From Atopobium minutum (GTDB lineage: Bacteria > Actinomycetota > Coriobacteriia > Coriobacteriales > Atopobiaceae): a stretch of 64,000 bases of DNA. Of this stretch, positions 51,815-61,296 are shown piece by piece. Location of the stretch: assembly GCA_900105895.1 (NCBI GenBank), contig FNSH01000001.1:558001-622000 (forward strand), written 5' to 3'. The notes beneath the pieces are model-generated. The model saw only the letters and a program-made list of their open reading frames with translations. It ran no database searches and was not told where the DNA came from. How positions within the stretch are numbered: the stretch's first letter is position 1; each line of letters begins with the position of its first letter. The translations under genes and the position numbers were made by a program.

Positions 51815-53422
51815 CTACTCCTTTTTAGCAGCAATCCTAGGAAAGAGAGCGTCGCCTTTAGTTATAACTACCTCGCCTACAAGGCCACCCCACGCACATG
51901 CCTGAACAAGATTGTCACACACAATCTGCTCTTCAAGGCTCATGCGACGCAAAACCTCTGCAGAGGTCCTAGGCATAAATGGCATGAACAACAAGGCACT
52001 GATACGAATACTTTCCAAAAGGTCTGCAATAATATTACGGAGCTCTTCTGCCCGAGATTCATCCTTGGCAACGTTCCAAGGAGCGCTCTCTTCAATAAAA
52101 TGATTGGCTGCATGGACAAGTTTCATGACCGCATTTTTAGCACCAACATAATCCAGCTGCTCCATACAAGCACAATACTGCTCAACCAAACCAGTAGCTG
52201 TTTGGCGGAGCGTGCCCGTATGATCCAGCCAGCCATTAAGCTCGGGCGTAGCGCCATCAAAATACTTTGCGCTCATGTTAAAAGCGCGAGAAACCAAGTT
52301 GCCCCAGCTATTTGCTAGATCCGCGTTGTAGACCTGTTCCATACGCTCAAAGCTAATAGCACTGTCCTCGCCATGGGAGACATCGGTCATAAAGTAATAG
52401 CGATACCCCTCAATGCCCAACAGGTCCATAACATCAGAAGGAGCAATGGCATTGCCGCGACTCTTAGACATTTTCTCGGCAGCCCCGGTTTGGGGATTAC
52501 GCACCGTAAGGAAGCCATGCGCAAAAACATGATCGGGCAACGGAGCACCGATTGCCATAAGCATAGCCGGCCAAATAACGCAGTGAAAGCGAATGATATC
52601 CTTACCCACAATGTGGTATTGAGCAGGCCAAAAATGGGCAAGCTGAGCCCGTGCTTCTTGCGTATCCGCGCCATAGCCAACTGCAGTCATGTAGTTGAGA
52701 AGGGCATCAAACCAAACGTAGGTAACATGTTTGGTATCAAAGGGAACAGGAATGCCCCAATCAAAACTCGTACGAGAAACGGAAAGATCCTGCAAGCCGC
52801 CTTCTACAAAACTGCGAACCTCGTTCATACGAAACGAAGGCTGTATAAAATCGGGGTGCTCTTCAAACAATTTGAGCAGTGGCTCCTGAAATGCGGAAAG
52901 CTTGAAGAAATAGGACTCTTCCTGCACGCGCTCCAAAGGACGACCGCAATCGGGGCAGAGATGCTCGCCTATTGTTTGGTGCTCTTCATCGGACTTACGG
53001 ACCTGATTTTCCGTAAAATAGGTCTCTTCTGGAACACAGTACCAGCCGTCATAACTGCCCTTATAGAGGTATCCGGATTCCTGCATCTTGTTCCAAAGAT
53101 GCTGGACCGCCTTAAACTGACGCTTATCCGTGGTACGGATAAAGTCATCATTAGAAACCTCAAGCTGTGTCCACAAATCCTTAAATAAAGGAACCTGTCT
53201 GTCACACCACTCTTGGGGGGACATACCATGGTTAGCTGCGGCCTCTGCCACCTTCTGACCATGCTCATCCATGCCCGTTAAAAACTTAACGTCATAGCCC
53301 ATTGCCCGGCGATACCGTGCCTGAACATCTGCCAAGATGGTACAGTACGCGGTTCCCAGATGGGGCGCTGCGTTTACATAATAGATGGGTGTTGTGATGT
53401 AAAAAGGCTTTTTATCTGCCAT
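51815..53422 (-). CDS. metG: Methionyl-tRNA synthetase
   Basis: This 535-residue class I synthetase has the N-terminal YITTPIYYVNAAPHLGTAYCT, in which HLGTA replaces HIGH, and the KMSKS motif in EKMSKSRGNAIAPSD. FYITTPIYYVN is the usual opening. The insertion with CPDCGRP marks a zinc-knuckle region. It lacks the C-terminal Trbp111-type dimerisation domain that longer forms carry. It charges tRNA-Met. Its stop is just before the rsmA start (3-base gap). The promoter lies in the 47-base gap from rsmI or farther upstream. Confidence 0.98.
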   Translation of the reverse strand: MADKKPFYITTPIYYVNAAPHLGTAYCTILADVQARYRRAMGYDVKFLTGMDEHGQKVAEAAANHGMSPQEWCDRQVPLFKDLWTQLEVSNDDFIRTTDKRQFKAVQHLWNKMQESGYLYKGSYDGWYCVPEETYFTENQVRKSDEEHQTIGEHLCPDCGRPLERVQEESYFFKLSAFQEPLLKLFEEHPDFIQPSFRMNEVRSFVEGGLQDLSVSRTSFDWGIPVPFDTKHVTYVWFDALLNYMTAVGYGADTQEARAQLAHFWPAQYHIVGKDIIRFHCVIWPAMLMAIGAPLPDHVFAHGFLTVRNPQTGAAEKMSKSRGNAIAPSDVMDLLGIEGYRYYFMTDVSHGEDSAISFERMEQVYNADLANSWGNLVSRAFNMSAKYFDGATPELNGWLDHTGTLRQTATGLVEQYCACMEQLDYVGAKNAVMKLVHAANHFIEESAPWNVAKDESRAEELRNIIADLLESIRISALLFMPFMPRTSAEVLRRMSLEEQIVCDNLVQACAWGGLVGEVVITKGDALFPRIAAKKE

Positions 53423-53469
53423 AACGTAAATCTCCTAATGACGGACTTGGCATGGATGATACAACATGC

Positions 53470-54399
53470 TTATTGCAAGTTCTGATTGTACTGCACGATA
53501 CGGTCGTATACTTCAGAACGTGAGAGTTCAAATTGTTTTGAAATACGCTTTGCAAGCGCTGATTTTGACTCGCCCTCCTGCACGCCTTGCTCGATAGCCT
53601 CCTGTATCGTAGCGGGATGGGCTAGAGCCTTGGCATCATCTACCTGCGCCAAAGAAAGCTCTTGCTCTGAGGGCTGCGCAATGACAATAACGCACTCCCC
53701 GCGCAAGGTCTGCCTTTGTGCAATCATGTGCGCAAGTTGAGGAGCAGACGCGCGCACTACCTCCTCATGCACCTTGGTAAGCTCGCGCACCAACGCCACC
53801 TGCCGCTGAGGAAATACTTGTGCAATACATGCAAGCGTGGCCACTACACGATGTGGAGATTCATACAATACCAATGCAGCAGGAATGGTTGATAAGCAAG
53901 CAAGACGCTTACGCTGCTCCGATGCTTTGCGAGGAAGAAAACCCTCAAAGAAGAAGTGATCCATGGCAAAGCCTGAAGCCACCAATGCACAAATGACCGC
54001 AGAAGGACCAGGGATAACCTCAACGCGCAGCTGCGCGTCCAAGGCAGCATCCACCAAATACTGACCTGGATCAGATACGCCGGGCATGCCTGCATCAGAA
54101 ACAAAAGCAATGCGTTGCCCCGCATGCAAACGCTCGAGCACCACCGGCGTACGAGAAGCAATAACGTTATCATCGCAGCGCTCCAACGGCACATGAATGT
54201 CAAAGTGGTTCATAAGCTTAGCAGTAACGCGCGTATCCTCACACAACACCACATCGGCATCCTTTAGGGTTTGCATGACCCGCGGTGATGTATCTGACAA
54301 ATTGCCAATGGGCGTGCCCACAATGGACAGGATACCTGTATGTGCAGAACCTATCGTTTGCGTATGCTGCTCTGTTGTTTGACCTGCGTGTTTTGACAT
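53470..54399 (-). CDS. rsmI: 16S rRNA (cytidine1402-2'-O)-methyltransferase RsmI
   Basis: This 309-residue protein has the tetrapyrrole-methylase-type SAM-binding fold: GILSIVGTPIGNLSDTSPR (residues about 22-40), FVSDAGMPGVSDPG and LVRELTKVHEEVVRA. These are RsmI family landmarks. It 2'-O-methylates C1402 of 16S rRNA together with RsmH, which is not in this window. The C-terminal 75 residues are a helical extension with a terminal HTH-like segment (SALAKRISKQFELSRSEVYDRIV). It lies in the metG-side gene run. Confidence 0.95.
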   Translation of the reverse strand: MSKHAGQTTEQHTQTIGSAHTGILSIVGTPIGNLSDTSPRVMQTLKDADVVLCEDTRVTAKLMNHFDIHVPLERCDDNVIASRTPVVLERLHAGQRIAFVSDAGMPGVSDPGQYLVDAALDAQLRVEVIPGPSAVICALVASGFAMDHFFFEGFLPRKASEQRKRLACLSTIPAALVLYESPHRVVATLACIAQVFPQRQVALVRELTKVHEEVVRASAPQLAHMIAQRQTLRGECVIVIAQPSEQELSLAQVDDAKALAHPATIQEAIEQGVQEGESKSALAKRISKQFELSRSEVYDRIVQYNQNLQ

Positions 54400-54410
54400 A
54401 CTACAGAATC

Positions 54411-55454
54411 CTAGCGAAGCATATCACGCTCAAAGTTTGATAGTGCAACACGCGCGTCCCAGCCAGGCAGCCTATTCGAAGTCTTCCACGTTTGGAAAAA
54501 CCACGCAGGACAAACGGACAGCAAGCTCATTTGCTGTGCAACAAAGAGGCGCTCTTGCGCAATGCGTCCTTCAAGCGTGGTAGTTTTTCCTGGTACAGAA
54601 AGCGCAGCAGACCACTCGCCCACCATAACGGGCAGCCCGCTGGTACGTGCTTGAGCAAGCGCTTCTCTGCTGGCGCTCAAGAGCTGTTGGGCATTTGCCC
54701 CCGCTGTTGAGAGTGGCAGCGAGGTTGGACGATACAGATGCGTATCCAGCCACACATTCTCATAACGGCTCGATGCCATAAAATGCTTCCAGTTACCATG
54801 ACGACCAGCATCGGAAAAGACAATAACAGGACCGTTACCAGCACATCTACGGATTTCCGCATAGGCATCACGATACAGATTGCGCAAGTGCGATAAAGGC
54901 ATGCCCGGCTCCACGTTAAGACCCCGACGACACATGGTAACAACCTCATCCAAGGGCTCAATGCCCAAAAATGAGCTGCGTCCCACATAACGTGCAGCAA
55001 GCATACCCACAATTTCCAATAGGGCCTTACGACGAGCAGGGGTAAAGTCTGTTTTCATCCTGAGCGCATTGCCGGTTTTATCGGCACCTGGCGCCAAAAC
55101 AATATTGATCAAAATCTTGATGCCCGACTGTTCTGCCCACTCAAAGGCTTTATCGACATACGCAATGGAGCCTGTATGAAACCCGGGCAGCGGACCATCT
55201 TTGCCAAACACATACCAAGGCACGGGCAAGCGCACCGCATTGTAGCCACGAGCTGCCATCTGCTTAAAGTCAAACTCTGTAATAAAGCTCTCTTCATGGT
55301 CATGCATGAGCTTGGCATACGCCTCACTACCCAGTTTGTTTGCCAAAGCAATAGGATCAAGGGTTGAGGTCTTTGCAAAGAGCTCGGGGGTTACCCATAA
55401 CTCAAGCATAAGCCAGCCGTCAAGATTTACGCCTTGCAGTGCTTTGTGCGCCAT
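54411..55454 (-). CDS. GH5-like glycoside hydrolase
   Basis: This 347-residue cytoplasmic protein resembles the GH5 exo-1,3-beta-glucanase fold: NLDGWLMLELWVTPELF, the FKQMAARGYNAVRLPVPWYVFG region, a glutamate in GIEPLDE (Glu 170, acid/base position) and VGEWSAAL (Glu 280, nucleophile position). The Asn normally just before the acid/base Glu is Asp 169, and the substrate-binding His-Gly motif of the LHGxPG type is replaced by VLAPG. No signal peptide is present. It may act on an internal oligosaccharide or may be weakly active. It is 11 bases upstream of rsmI on the same strand. Confidence 0.82.
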   Translation of the reverse strand: MAHKALQGVNLDGWLMLELWVTPELFAKTSTLDPIALANKLGSEAYAKLMHDHEESFITEFDFKQMAARGYNAVRLPVPWYVFGKDGPLPGFHTGSIAYVDKAFEWAEQSGIKILINIVLAPGADKTGNALRMKTDFTPARRKALLEIVGMLAARYVGRSSFLGIEPLDEVVTMCRRGLNVEPGMPLSHLRNLYRDAYAEIRRCAGNGPVIVFSDAGRHGNWKHFMASSRYENVWLDTHLYRPTSLPLSTAGANAQQLLSASREALAQARTSGLPVMVGEWSAALSVPGKTTTLEGRIAQERLFVAQQMSLLSVCPAWFFQTWKTSNRLPGWDARVALSNFERDMLR

Positions 55455-55512
55455 TGATGCCTCCTTTACCTGAGTAGTAGTCCTACCTTACTACAGTTTC
55501 ATAGCAATATGG

Positions 55513-55935
55513 CTATGCGCTGTAATAGCTCGCACAATTAAGAGGAGTTTCATACATATCCACCTGCGAGACGGGCAAGCCCTTTTGCTGGAGCTGTTGA
55601 GCAAAGTAGCGTGCAAGATTTTCTGCCGTGGTACGGAAAGGCAGCAGGGTAAGCGAGAAGCCCTCGTCTACCAAACAATCGAGGGTCTTTTGCTTAAGGG
55701 AACCCTCTTCAATCAAGAATGTATGGTCAAGGCTGTCCGCTAAAGCACGAACCTCCTTTTTAAACACACCAAAGTCCACAACCATATCTTTCATCGTTCC
55801 TTCTTGTTGCAGACTTTCTTGCTGGATATACACAACAACACGCCAGCGATGTCCATGGAGATTTTCGCATTTGCCGTAATAGTCTGTGAGGAAGTGTGCT
55901 GAATCAAAAGCAGCTTCTGTTTTAAGCGCGTACAT
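55513..55935 (-). CDS. queD: 6-pyruvoyl-tetrahydropterin synthase / QueD-like
   Basis: This 140-residue protein has the PTPS fold: YGKCENLHGHRWRVVVYIQ (Cys 24 and HGH as zinc and catalytic residues) and later DFGVFKKEVRALADSLDHTFL. QueD makes 6-carboxy-5,6,7,8-tetrahydropterin in the queuosine pathway, which modifies tRNA; other que genes are not here. Its start overlaps mnmA by 14 bases, so the two are co-translated. A related enzyme for folate-type or biopterin cofactors is possible but less likely given its size. Confidence 0.9.
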   Translation of the reverse strand: MYALKTEAAFDSAHFLTDYYGKCENLHGHRWRVVVYIQQESLQQEGTMKDMVVDFGVFKKEVRALADSLDHTFLIEEGSLKQKTLDCLVDEGFSLTLLPFRTTAENLARYFAQQLQQKGLPVSQVDMYETPLNCASYYSA

Positions 55936-56986
55936 GGTTCCCCTTTATGATAATGCCGCCGCAAACAACGCGGTCGCCATCGTAAATCACAGCAGATTGA
56001 CCAGGCGCAATAGCACGGATTGGCTCATCTGTGTGCACATGAAAACTTTCTTGTCCCGTTCTTGTAATGGTAGCGGGATGCCGATAGCCATGATAGGACA
56101 CCACTGCATCCGCATGAATAACATCCTGGGCAACACCGGAAGGCCAGAGCGCTTGAATTGCATCAAAATCTTGACTCATTAAGGCGCTGGTGTCCCCCAT
56201 CACAACCGTATTGGATACAGGATCAATATCCACTACATACATGCGCTTCCCCAGAGAAACGTTAAGGCCCTTGCGCTGACCAATGGTGTAGTGACCAATA
56301 CCCTTATGACGACCAAGCACCTTACCGTTCATATCGACAATGTCACCCTCACTCGAATCAAATCCATCTTGGCGCTCGAGAAAGGCGGCGTAATCTCCAT
56401 CGGGCACAAAACATATGTCTTGGCTATCGTGCTTGTGGGCATTGTCAAATCCACAGCGCTGGGCAATAGCGCGTACCTCATCTTTTGATGCGATATCTCC
56501 CAAAGGCAAAAGCAAATGTTCCAGCACCTCAGGCACCGAAGGATACAGCACATAGCTTTGGTCTTTAAGCGTGTCTGCAGCAGTATACAGCTGCATGATA
56601 CCTTGTTCGTCTCGTTGTGCACGTGCGTAATGGCCCGTTGCAATGTATTCACAGCCCAATGCCTGGGCACGCTGCCAAAACAAACCAAACTTAAGCCAGC
56701 GATTACATTGAATACAAGGATTGGGAGTAGCACCGGCAGCATATCCCTCTACAAAACGCCTAATGACTTCTTGGTCAAACTCGCGGGTGAGATCAAAGGT
56801 AAGATGAGGAATTCCTAATTTTATACACACGGACTTTGCATCAATAGCATCTTCCAAACGACAGCAGGTGCTATTGCGCGCCAACATCATAGTGGCACCA
56901 ATACACTCATGTCCTTGTTCAAGCAATAACTGGGCAGCAACGGAAGAATCCACGCCACCGCTCATTGCCACAAGAACCTTACTCAT
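55922..56986 (-). CDS. mnmA: tRNA-specific 2-thiouridylase MnmA
   Basis: This 354-residue enzyme begins MSKVLVAMSGGVDSSVAAQLL (PP-loop, residues 8-15), and has NPCIQCNRWLKFG with the first catalytic Cys and DSQDICFVPDG with the second. It thiolates U34 of tRNA-Glu, -Gln and -Lys to s2U. With the Elp3/Trm9-like pair elsewhere in the window it could give mcm5s2U in a bacterium. It is followed by queD (overlap). Confidence 0.97.
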   Translation of the reverse strand: MSKVLVAMSGGVDSSVAAQLLLEQGHECIGATMMLARNSTCCRLEDAIDAKSVCIKLGIPHLTFDLTREFDQEVIRRFVEGYAAGATPNPCIQCNRWLKFGLFWQRAQALGCEYIATGHYARAQRDEQGIMQLYTAADTLKDQSYVLYPSVPEVLEHLLLPLGDIASKDEVRAIAQRCGFDNAHKHDSQDICFVPDGDYAAFLERQDGFDSSEGDIVDMNGKVLGRHKGIGHYTIGQRKGLNVSLGKRMYVVDIDPVSNTVVMGDTSALMSQDFDAIQALWPSGVAQDVIHADAVVSYHGYRHPATITRTGQESFHVHTDEPIRAIAPGQSAVIYDGDRVVCGGIIIKGNHVRA

Positions 56987-57007
56987 ATAACAAACCTCAC
57001 AAGCTGC

Positions 57008-58060
57008 TTATATCAACGTCATCGTGACGTGTAAAGAAGTATCTTCAAACCTAAGATCCCCGACGCTCCCGCAAACCAAAGGCATCATAGGAGGGAGGTG
57101 CCCAATATCTGCATTAAGAATAACGGGAACCGTAATGCCCAACTCAGCACAGGCACCAAGAACCGCTTGTTCCTGTGTAAGCCCAAATGCCTGGTCAAAC
57201 TTACGCAAGGGACGACCAAACACAAGCGCCCGTGCACAAGCAAACCATCCCGCCTCTGCCAGTTGCCAAAGCGCCCGGCGCACTTGGAGAGGGCCAAGAT
57301 CACAGGCTTCCAAAAACCATATCACGCCATCGGAAGCATAACGCTCATTAAAGCGAGCGACACTGTCAAAACGCGTACCACACAGATTGATAAGGATATC
57401 CAAACACCCACCCAACAAGCGACCTTGAGCAGCTATCGTAGGTTCAGGAACCCCCTGTACAAAGCCGAGAATATCTGATGGCTCAGTCGTGTTATACGGT
57501 ACAAGCGGATGCTGTTCATCCTTGTGTGAGTCAAGCTCCCAGCACTCATATGAATGAACCCGAAGGGTTTTACCTGCCTGAGCTGTGGTAAACACCTCCC
57601 ACGCATCTTCTAGAGCACCATGCCAAGGCTGCATCCCAAAACTTGAAACACAGGGAGCATACAGACTAGCAATATCACAAAGCGTTGGGAGCAAAAACCC
57701 AAAGTTGGTGTTATCCGAATACCCCATAAACCACTTAGGCTGGGCGACGTTAAGTCTCTCAAAATCAAGATGAGAGATAACCTCATTCATAAGCTCGCCG
57801 CCCCCTGCAGAAATCAGGACATCATCCTCAGAGCCGCAATAGGCATCCATGAGTTCTTGTGCACATCGCAAAGGTGTAGAAGAAATGCCTATGCCATCAC
57901 TAGCACGAACACAGCTCCACTCATGTACCGCGTATCCACGCTGCGCAAACTGCTTGTATGCAGAGGCTGTAGCAGATATATACGGCTCAGTAGTAGCTCC
58001 AAAGGAAGGAGCTACTACACCGATTGTTTGAGAGGGTCCAAGCGGATGCGGATAGCGCAC
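57008..58060 (-). CDS. S66-family LD-carboxypeptidase / MccF-like serine peptidase
   Basis: This 350-residue cytoplasmic peptidase has PSQTIGVVAPS near the N-terminus and GYSDNTNFGF (catalytic Ser), FLEACDLGPLQVRRALWQL with the Glu and GHLPPMMPL with the His of the Ser-Glu-His triad. S66 members trim the L,D-bond of peptidoglycan tetrapeptides or, in MccF, hydrolyse microcin C-like aminoacyl nucleotides. The GYSDNTN form leans toward the MccF branch, which is only an inference. It is the last gene before the dipeptidase in the same direction. Confidence 0.9.
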   Translation of the reverse strand: MRYPHPLGPSQTIGVVAPSFGATTEPYISATASAYKQFAQRGYAVHEWSCVRASDGIGISSTPLRCAQELMDAYCGSEDDVLISAGGGELMNEVISHLDFERLNVAQPKWFMGYSDNTNFGFLLPTLCDIASLYAPCVSSFGMQPWHGALEDAWEVFTTAQAGKTLRVHSYECWELDSHKDEQHPLVPYNTTEPSDILGFVQGVPEPTIAAQGRLLGGCLDILINLCGTRFDSVARFNERYASDGVIWFLEACDLGPLQVRRALWQLAEAGWFACARALVFGRPLRKFDQAFGLTQEQAVLGACAELGITVPVILNADIGHLPPMMPLVCGSVGDLRFEDTSLHVTMTLI

Positions 58061-58074
58061 ACTATTCCTTATCG

Positions 58075-59628
58075 CTAGGCATCAGAGCGAGAATACCCAT
58101 TGCGCATTCCAAGACTTGCGTCAAACAAAACCTTGTCCAGCAAGTCGTCGGTCTGTACTTTGAGTTCGTCTACCAGTTTTTGGTTGGCAAGAGCAAGCTC
58201 AGAAGCAGCAGCTTCATAGGAAAGGTCCTTCTCGATAATTGCGTCATCGCAGCGATTGAGCGAAGCACGAGCAGCAGCACCAAAGGCTTCCTGGTAACGC
58301 TCAATATGGGATGCGCACTCACGATAGTGGGCATCTGCCAAAGCAGCCACCAGACGGTTGGCCCAGTAGAAGCTCTCACTGGTTACGCGTGCTGTAGTGT
58401 TAGAAAGATACTCGGGGTTCTCGTTAGTATTGGCATACAACGGTACCAAAACGTTAAACACGTTGGAGCCATAGGCCAGCCATTCGACCGCCTGAATTGC
58501 CTGAGGCATGTAGGGGCGCAACTGGATAACCAAAAGCTCTCCGTTGCGGTTAATGCCAATGGGGCGATACTTACCACGCTGTGAGTCATCACCATAGTGG
58601 CTGTAGGGATCGTAGGGTGTTCCCTGGTAGTGCAGGGACAGCACATACTTGACGTCCTCAATGCTAATGGGGTTCTCGGGCTCAAGGCACCAAGGAATGT
58701 CATCCTCCTCAGGCAGCCAACCCGTACCCTTCTGATCCCACTCCATATGAGGGTTAAGCACGCGGTGCATATTCCAAGCGCGAGGCGTGTTGTATACGTG
58801 ATCCGCATCGGACTTGCTGCCAAACGCAAGACGAGGATTAAAGACGGTATGGCCCGCCTCAGGATCTACATCAATCCAACCAAGGCTCAGCTCATTGGTA
58901 CCATCCAACTTATCCAGACGATACTTTTTGATAAACTCACGAAGATCGGCGCTTGCCATACAAATGCGCTGCTCACCCTCTGCGTCGTCCAAATCAAAGG
59001 CGTCAATGCCCAGCTGGTTGGGCATTGTTACATACATCTCATCCGGGACACGACGAGCAATCCAGTGATGGCCACCAATGGTTTCAAGCCACCAAATCTC
59101 ATCGGTATCAGAAAAAGCAATGCCGTTCATCTCATAGGTACCGTACTGCTCCAGCAAAGCACCCAGGCGCGTCACGCCCTCACGAGCAGAATTAATGTAA
59201 GGAAGCACCAGGGTAACCATGTCTTCCTCACCAATGCCGCCCACAACTTCAGGCTGACAGTCCGCATCACCAGGCTTGCCCTTGGCAGGACGATACTCAA
59301 CCAAAGGATCGGCACCCAAAACGCGCTCATTAGAGGTGATGGTCTCTGTTGCTGTCATGCCAATGTTCTTCTCGTTTACACCGGCAGCAGCCCAGATGCC
59401 ATGGCCATCCACAGCCTCTGGTACCGAGGTGTACCGCATGGGATTGTTGGGCAGAGGAATGGATACGTGGCTCAAAACGCTGGTATACGTAGTAGGCTGA
59501 TCTGATGGCTGAATCACCTTAAACTTTTTGGGGTTAAACTCAGTGGAACCAGAATCCTCATTGCGTGCAATGATGGTAGAGCCATCAAGTGAGGCCTTCT
59601 TACCTACCAAAATAGTTGTACAAGCCAT
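58075..59628 (-). CDS. C69-family dipeptidase
   Basis: This 517-residue protein starts MACTTILVGKKASLDGSTIIARNEDSG. The N-terminal nucleophile Cys (residue 3) is in the Ntn-hydrolase site of the C69 family, which needs no long propeptide here. The TSVPEAVDGHGIWAAAGVNEKN, FSDTDEIWWLETIGGHHWIARRVPDEMYVTMPNQLGID and REGVTRLGALL regions follow the family. It cleaves dipeptides, probably from uptake or peptidoglycan turnover. No signal peptide. AAAGGA precedes ATG 59628. It follows S66 by 14 bases in the gene direction. Confidence 0.93.
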   Translation of the reverse strand: MACTTILVGKKASLDGSTIIARNEDSGSTEFNPKKFKVIQPSDQPTTYTSVLSHVSIPLPNNPMRYTSVPEAVDGHGIWAAAGVNEKNIGMTATETITSNERVLGADPLVEYRPAKGKPGDADCQPEVVGGIGEEDMVTLVLPYINSAREGVTRLGALLEQYGTYEMNGIAFSDTDEIWWLETIGGHHWIARRVPDEMYVTMPNQLGIDAFDLDDAEGEQRICMASADLREFIKKYRLDKLDGTNELSLGWIDVDPEAGHTVFNPRLAFGSKSDADHVYNTPRAWNMHRVLNPHMEWDQKGTGWLPEEDDIPWCLEPENPISIEDVKYVLSLHYQGTPYDPYSHYGDDSQRGKYRPIGINRNGELLVIQLRPYMPQAIQAVEWLAYGSNVFNVLVPLYANTNENPEYLSNTTARVTSESFYWANRLVAALADAHYRECASHIERYQEAFGAAARASLNRCDDAIIEKDLSYEAAASELALANQKLVDELKVQTDDLLDKVLFDASLGMRNGYSRSDA

Positions 59629-59713
59629 TATCTTGTCCTTTCTACAAAGGTTTTTATATGATAGATAGCACCTAGTATATAACCAATATAATCTACGGCT
59701 TTAAAACATGTCG

Positions 59714-61276
59714 CTACAGAATAATCTCCTGATCTTGAACAAGCGCTTGAGCCTCTTCTAACAGATCCAGACCACGTTCATGGAACATGAGGGCTTTGCT
59801 TTGTTGTACAAATGCCTCAATGGGATGTGCGCAAACAAAGGCCATAAAGACATGGTCACAGGACAGACGACTCACCAAAACCAGCATTTCTTGAGCACTC
59901 CCAAAAGAAGCCTCCAAAAATGCCAGTCCATTGTTCACATGCGTTGTAATGGTATGGACGTCTTGTGCCATCACGCGACAGGCATCATTGAATGCTTCCT
60001 TTGCTGCCGAGAAAACCATGGCGTTAGCATCTTGAACAGAAGCGCTTTGGACGGCAGGCTCCATCGCCGCACGATGTGCTTGCATGCGAATTTGCTCCCA
60101 AAGCGAGGCGCTACTCGTGAGCTTGGATAGCTGCTCGGAAGATACCTTGCCTTCATTTTGTGCATCCACCAGCTTGGTTGTAGCCTGAGAAGCACACTCG
60201 TCTATCTTGGTAAGCACGGGCATGTCAGAGCTGCTGGTGGCCGTAGGTGCTAAAGCCACAAGCTGGTTTTTAAGTGCTCGACAGGACTGCTCGTATATCT
60301 GCTGCGCATGCACTTCGTTAAGAATGACGCTTATGAGCAAGTTGACTACGGCAATGCGCTCATCAAACGGTGCGTCCGCAGCACGAGACACAATGCTGCT
60401 GTCTACCGAACCATCTAAGATATCAGCCACCTTGTAGTCATCTTCATACTTGCGAAACAGATCAAGGTACAAGGAGAAGTCTTCTGCAATGCGCCCGTCT
60501 TGGATGTACTGAGAAATAAGATTGAGGTCAACCTTGATTTTCTCGGCATCGTAGGCATAGATCATGCGTGAGAGGTCTTCCCAACCACGAGCCGTAACAA
60601 TGCGTGCACCTGTTGCTGCGGCACGAACCTTGTAAAACGCCTCGGGTTTATTGGATAGGAAGGTAGTAATAGCTGGATGAACGCCAGAAGTAACCGCATA
60701 CTTTTGCCAAACATCTAGGTTTGCCTCAATGTCTATACGCTTCATACGGTCCATCATAGCGGGGTCAAACTCACGCGCCGCGCGATTATACTCGGGCGGA
60801 TTACCAGCACACACAATAACCCAACCCGCTGGAAGCTGATGCTGGCCAAAAGTCTTATACTGCAAAAATTGCAACATCGCCGGCATGAGCGTTTCACTTG
60901 CACAGTTAATCTCATCCAAAAAGAGGATGCCCTCGGAAATGCCCGTTTTTTGAATGGCATCATGAACCGCCGCAATGATCTCGCTCATGGTATAGCGAGA
61001 AACGCGATACTGCTGGCCGGCAAATTCGGATGTATCAATATAGGGCAAGCCTAACGCAGACTGACGCGTATGGTGCGTGATGGAATAACTCACAAAATTG
61101 ATGTGCATGCGCTGAGCAATCTGAGCAACAACAGCCGTTTTACCAATACCTGGAGGTCCCATAAGAATAAGCGGACGCTGCATCATAAACGGAATGCGAT
61201 ACGCACCAAACTCATCTTTGGACAAGTATGCTTTAATTGCACCTTCTACCTGGGATGTTGCTTCGCTGATGTTCAT
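59714..61276 (-). CDS. MoxR-like AAA+ ATPase of ankyrin/VWA trio
   Basis: This 520-residue AAA+ ATPase has Walker A GPPGIGKTA (37-45), Walker B GILFLDEINCAS near 114-125 and a sensor motif VIVCAGNP. Sequence FVSYSITHHTRQSALGLPY follows Walker A. The C-terminal 200 residues are helical. MoxR ATPases work with VWA-domain partners as chaperones or to activate targets; the VWA gene is directly upstream (20-base gap). It is the last gene of the trio, with an 85-base gap before the C69 gene. Confidence 0.9.
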   Translation of the reverse strand: MNISEATSQVEGAIKAYLSKDEFGAYRIPFMMQRPLILMGPPGIGKTAVVAQIAQRMHINFVSYSITHHTRQSALGLPYIDTSEFAGQQYRVSRYTMSEIIAAVHDAIQKTGISEGILFLDEINCASETLMPAMLQFLQYKTFGQHQLPAGWVIVCAGNPPEYNRAAREFDPAMMDRMKRIDIEANLDVWQKYAVTSGVHPAITTFLSNKPEAFYKVRAAATGARIVTARGWEDLSRMIYAYDAEKIKVDLNLISQYIQDGRIAEDFSLYLDLFRKYEDDYKVADILDGSVDSSIVSRAADAPFDERIAVVNLLISVILNEVHAQQIYEQSCRALKNQLVALAPTATSSSDMPVLTKIDECASQATTKLVDAQNEGKVSSEQLSKLTSSASLWEQIRMQAHRAAMEPAVQSASVQDANAMVFSAAKEAFNDACRVMAQDVHTITTHVNNGLAFLEASFGSAQEMLVLVSRLSCDHVFMAFVCAHPIEAFVQQSKALMFHERGLDLLEEAQALVQDQEIIL

Positions 61277-61296
61277 ACACGGCTCCTTGTGTGAGC

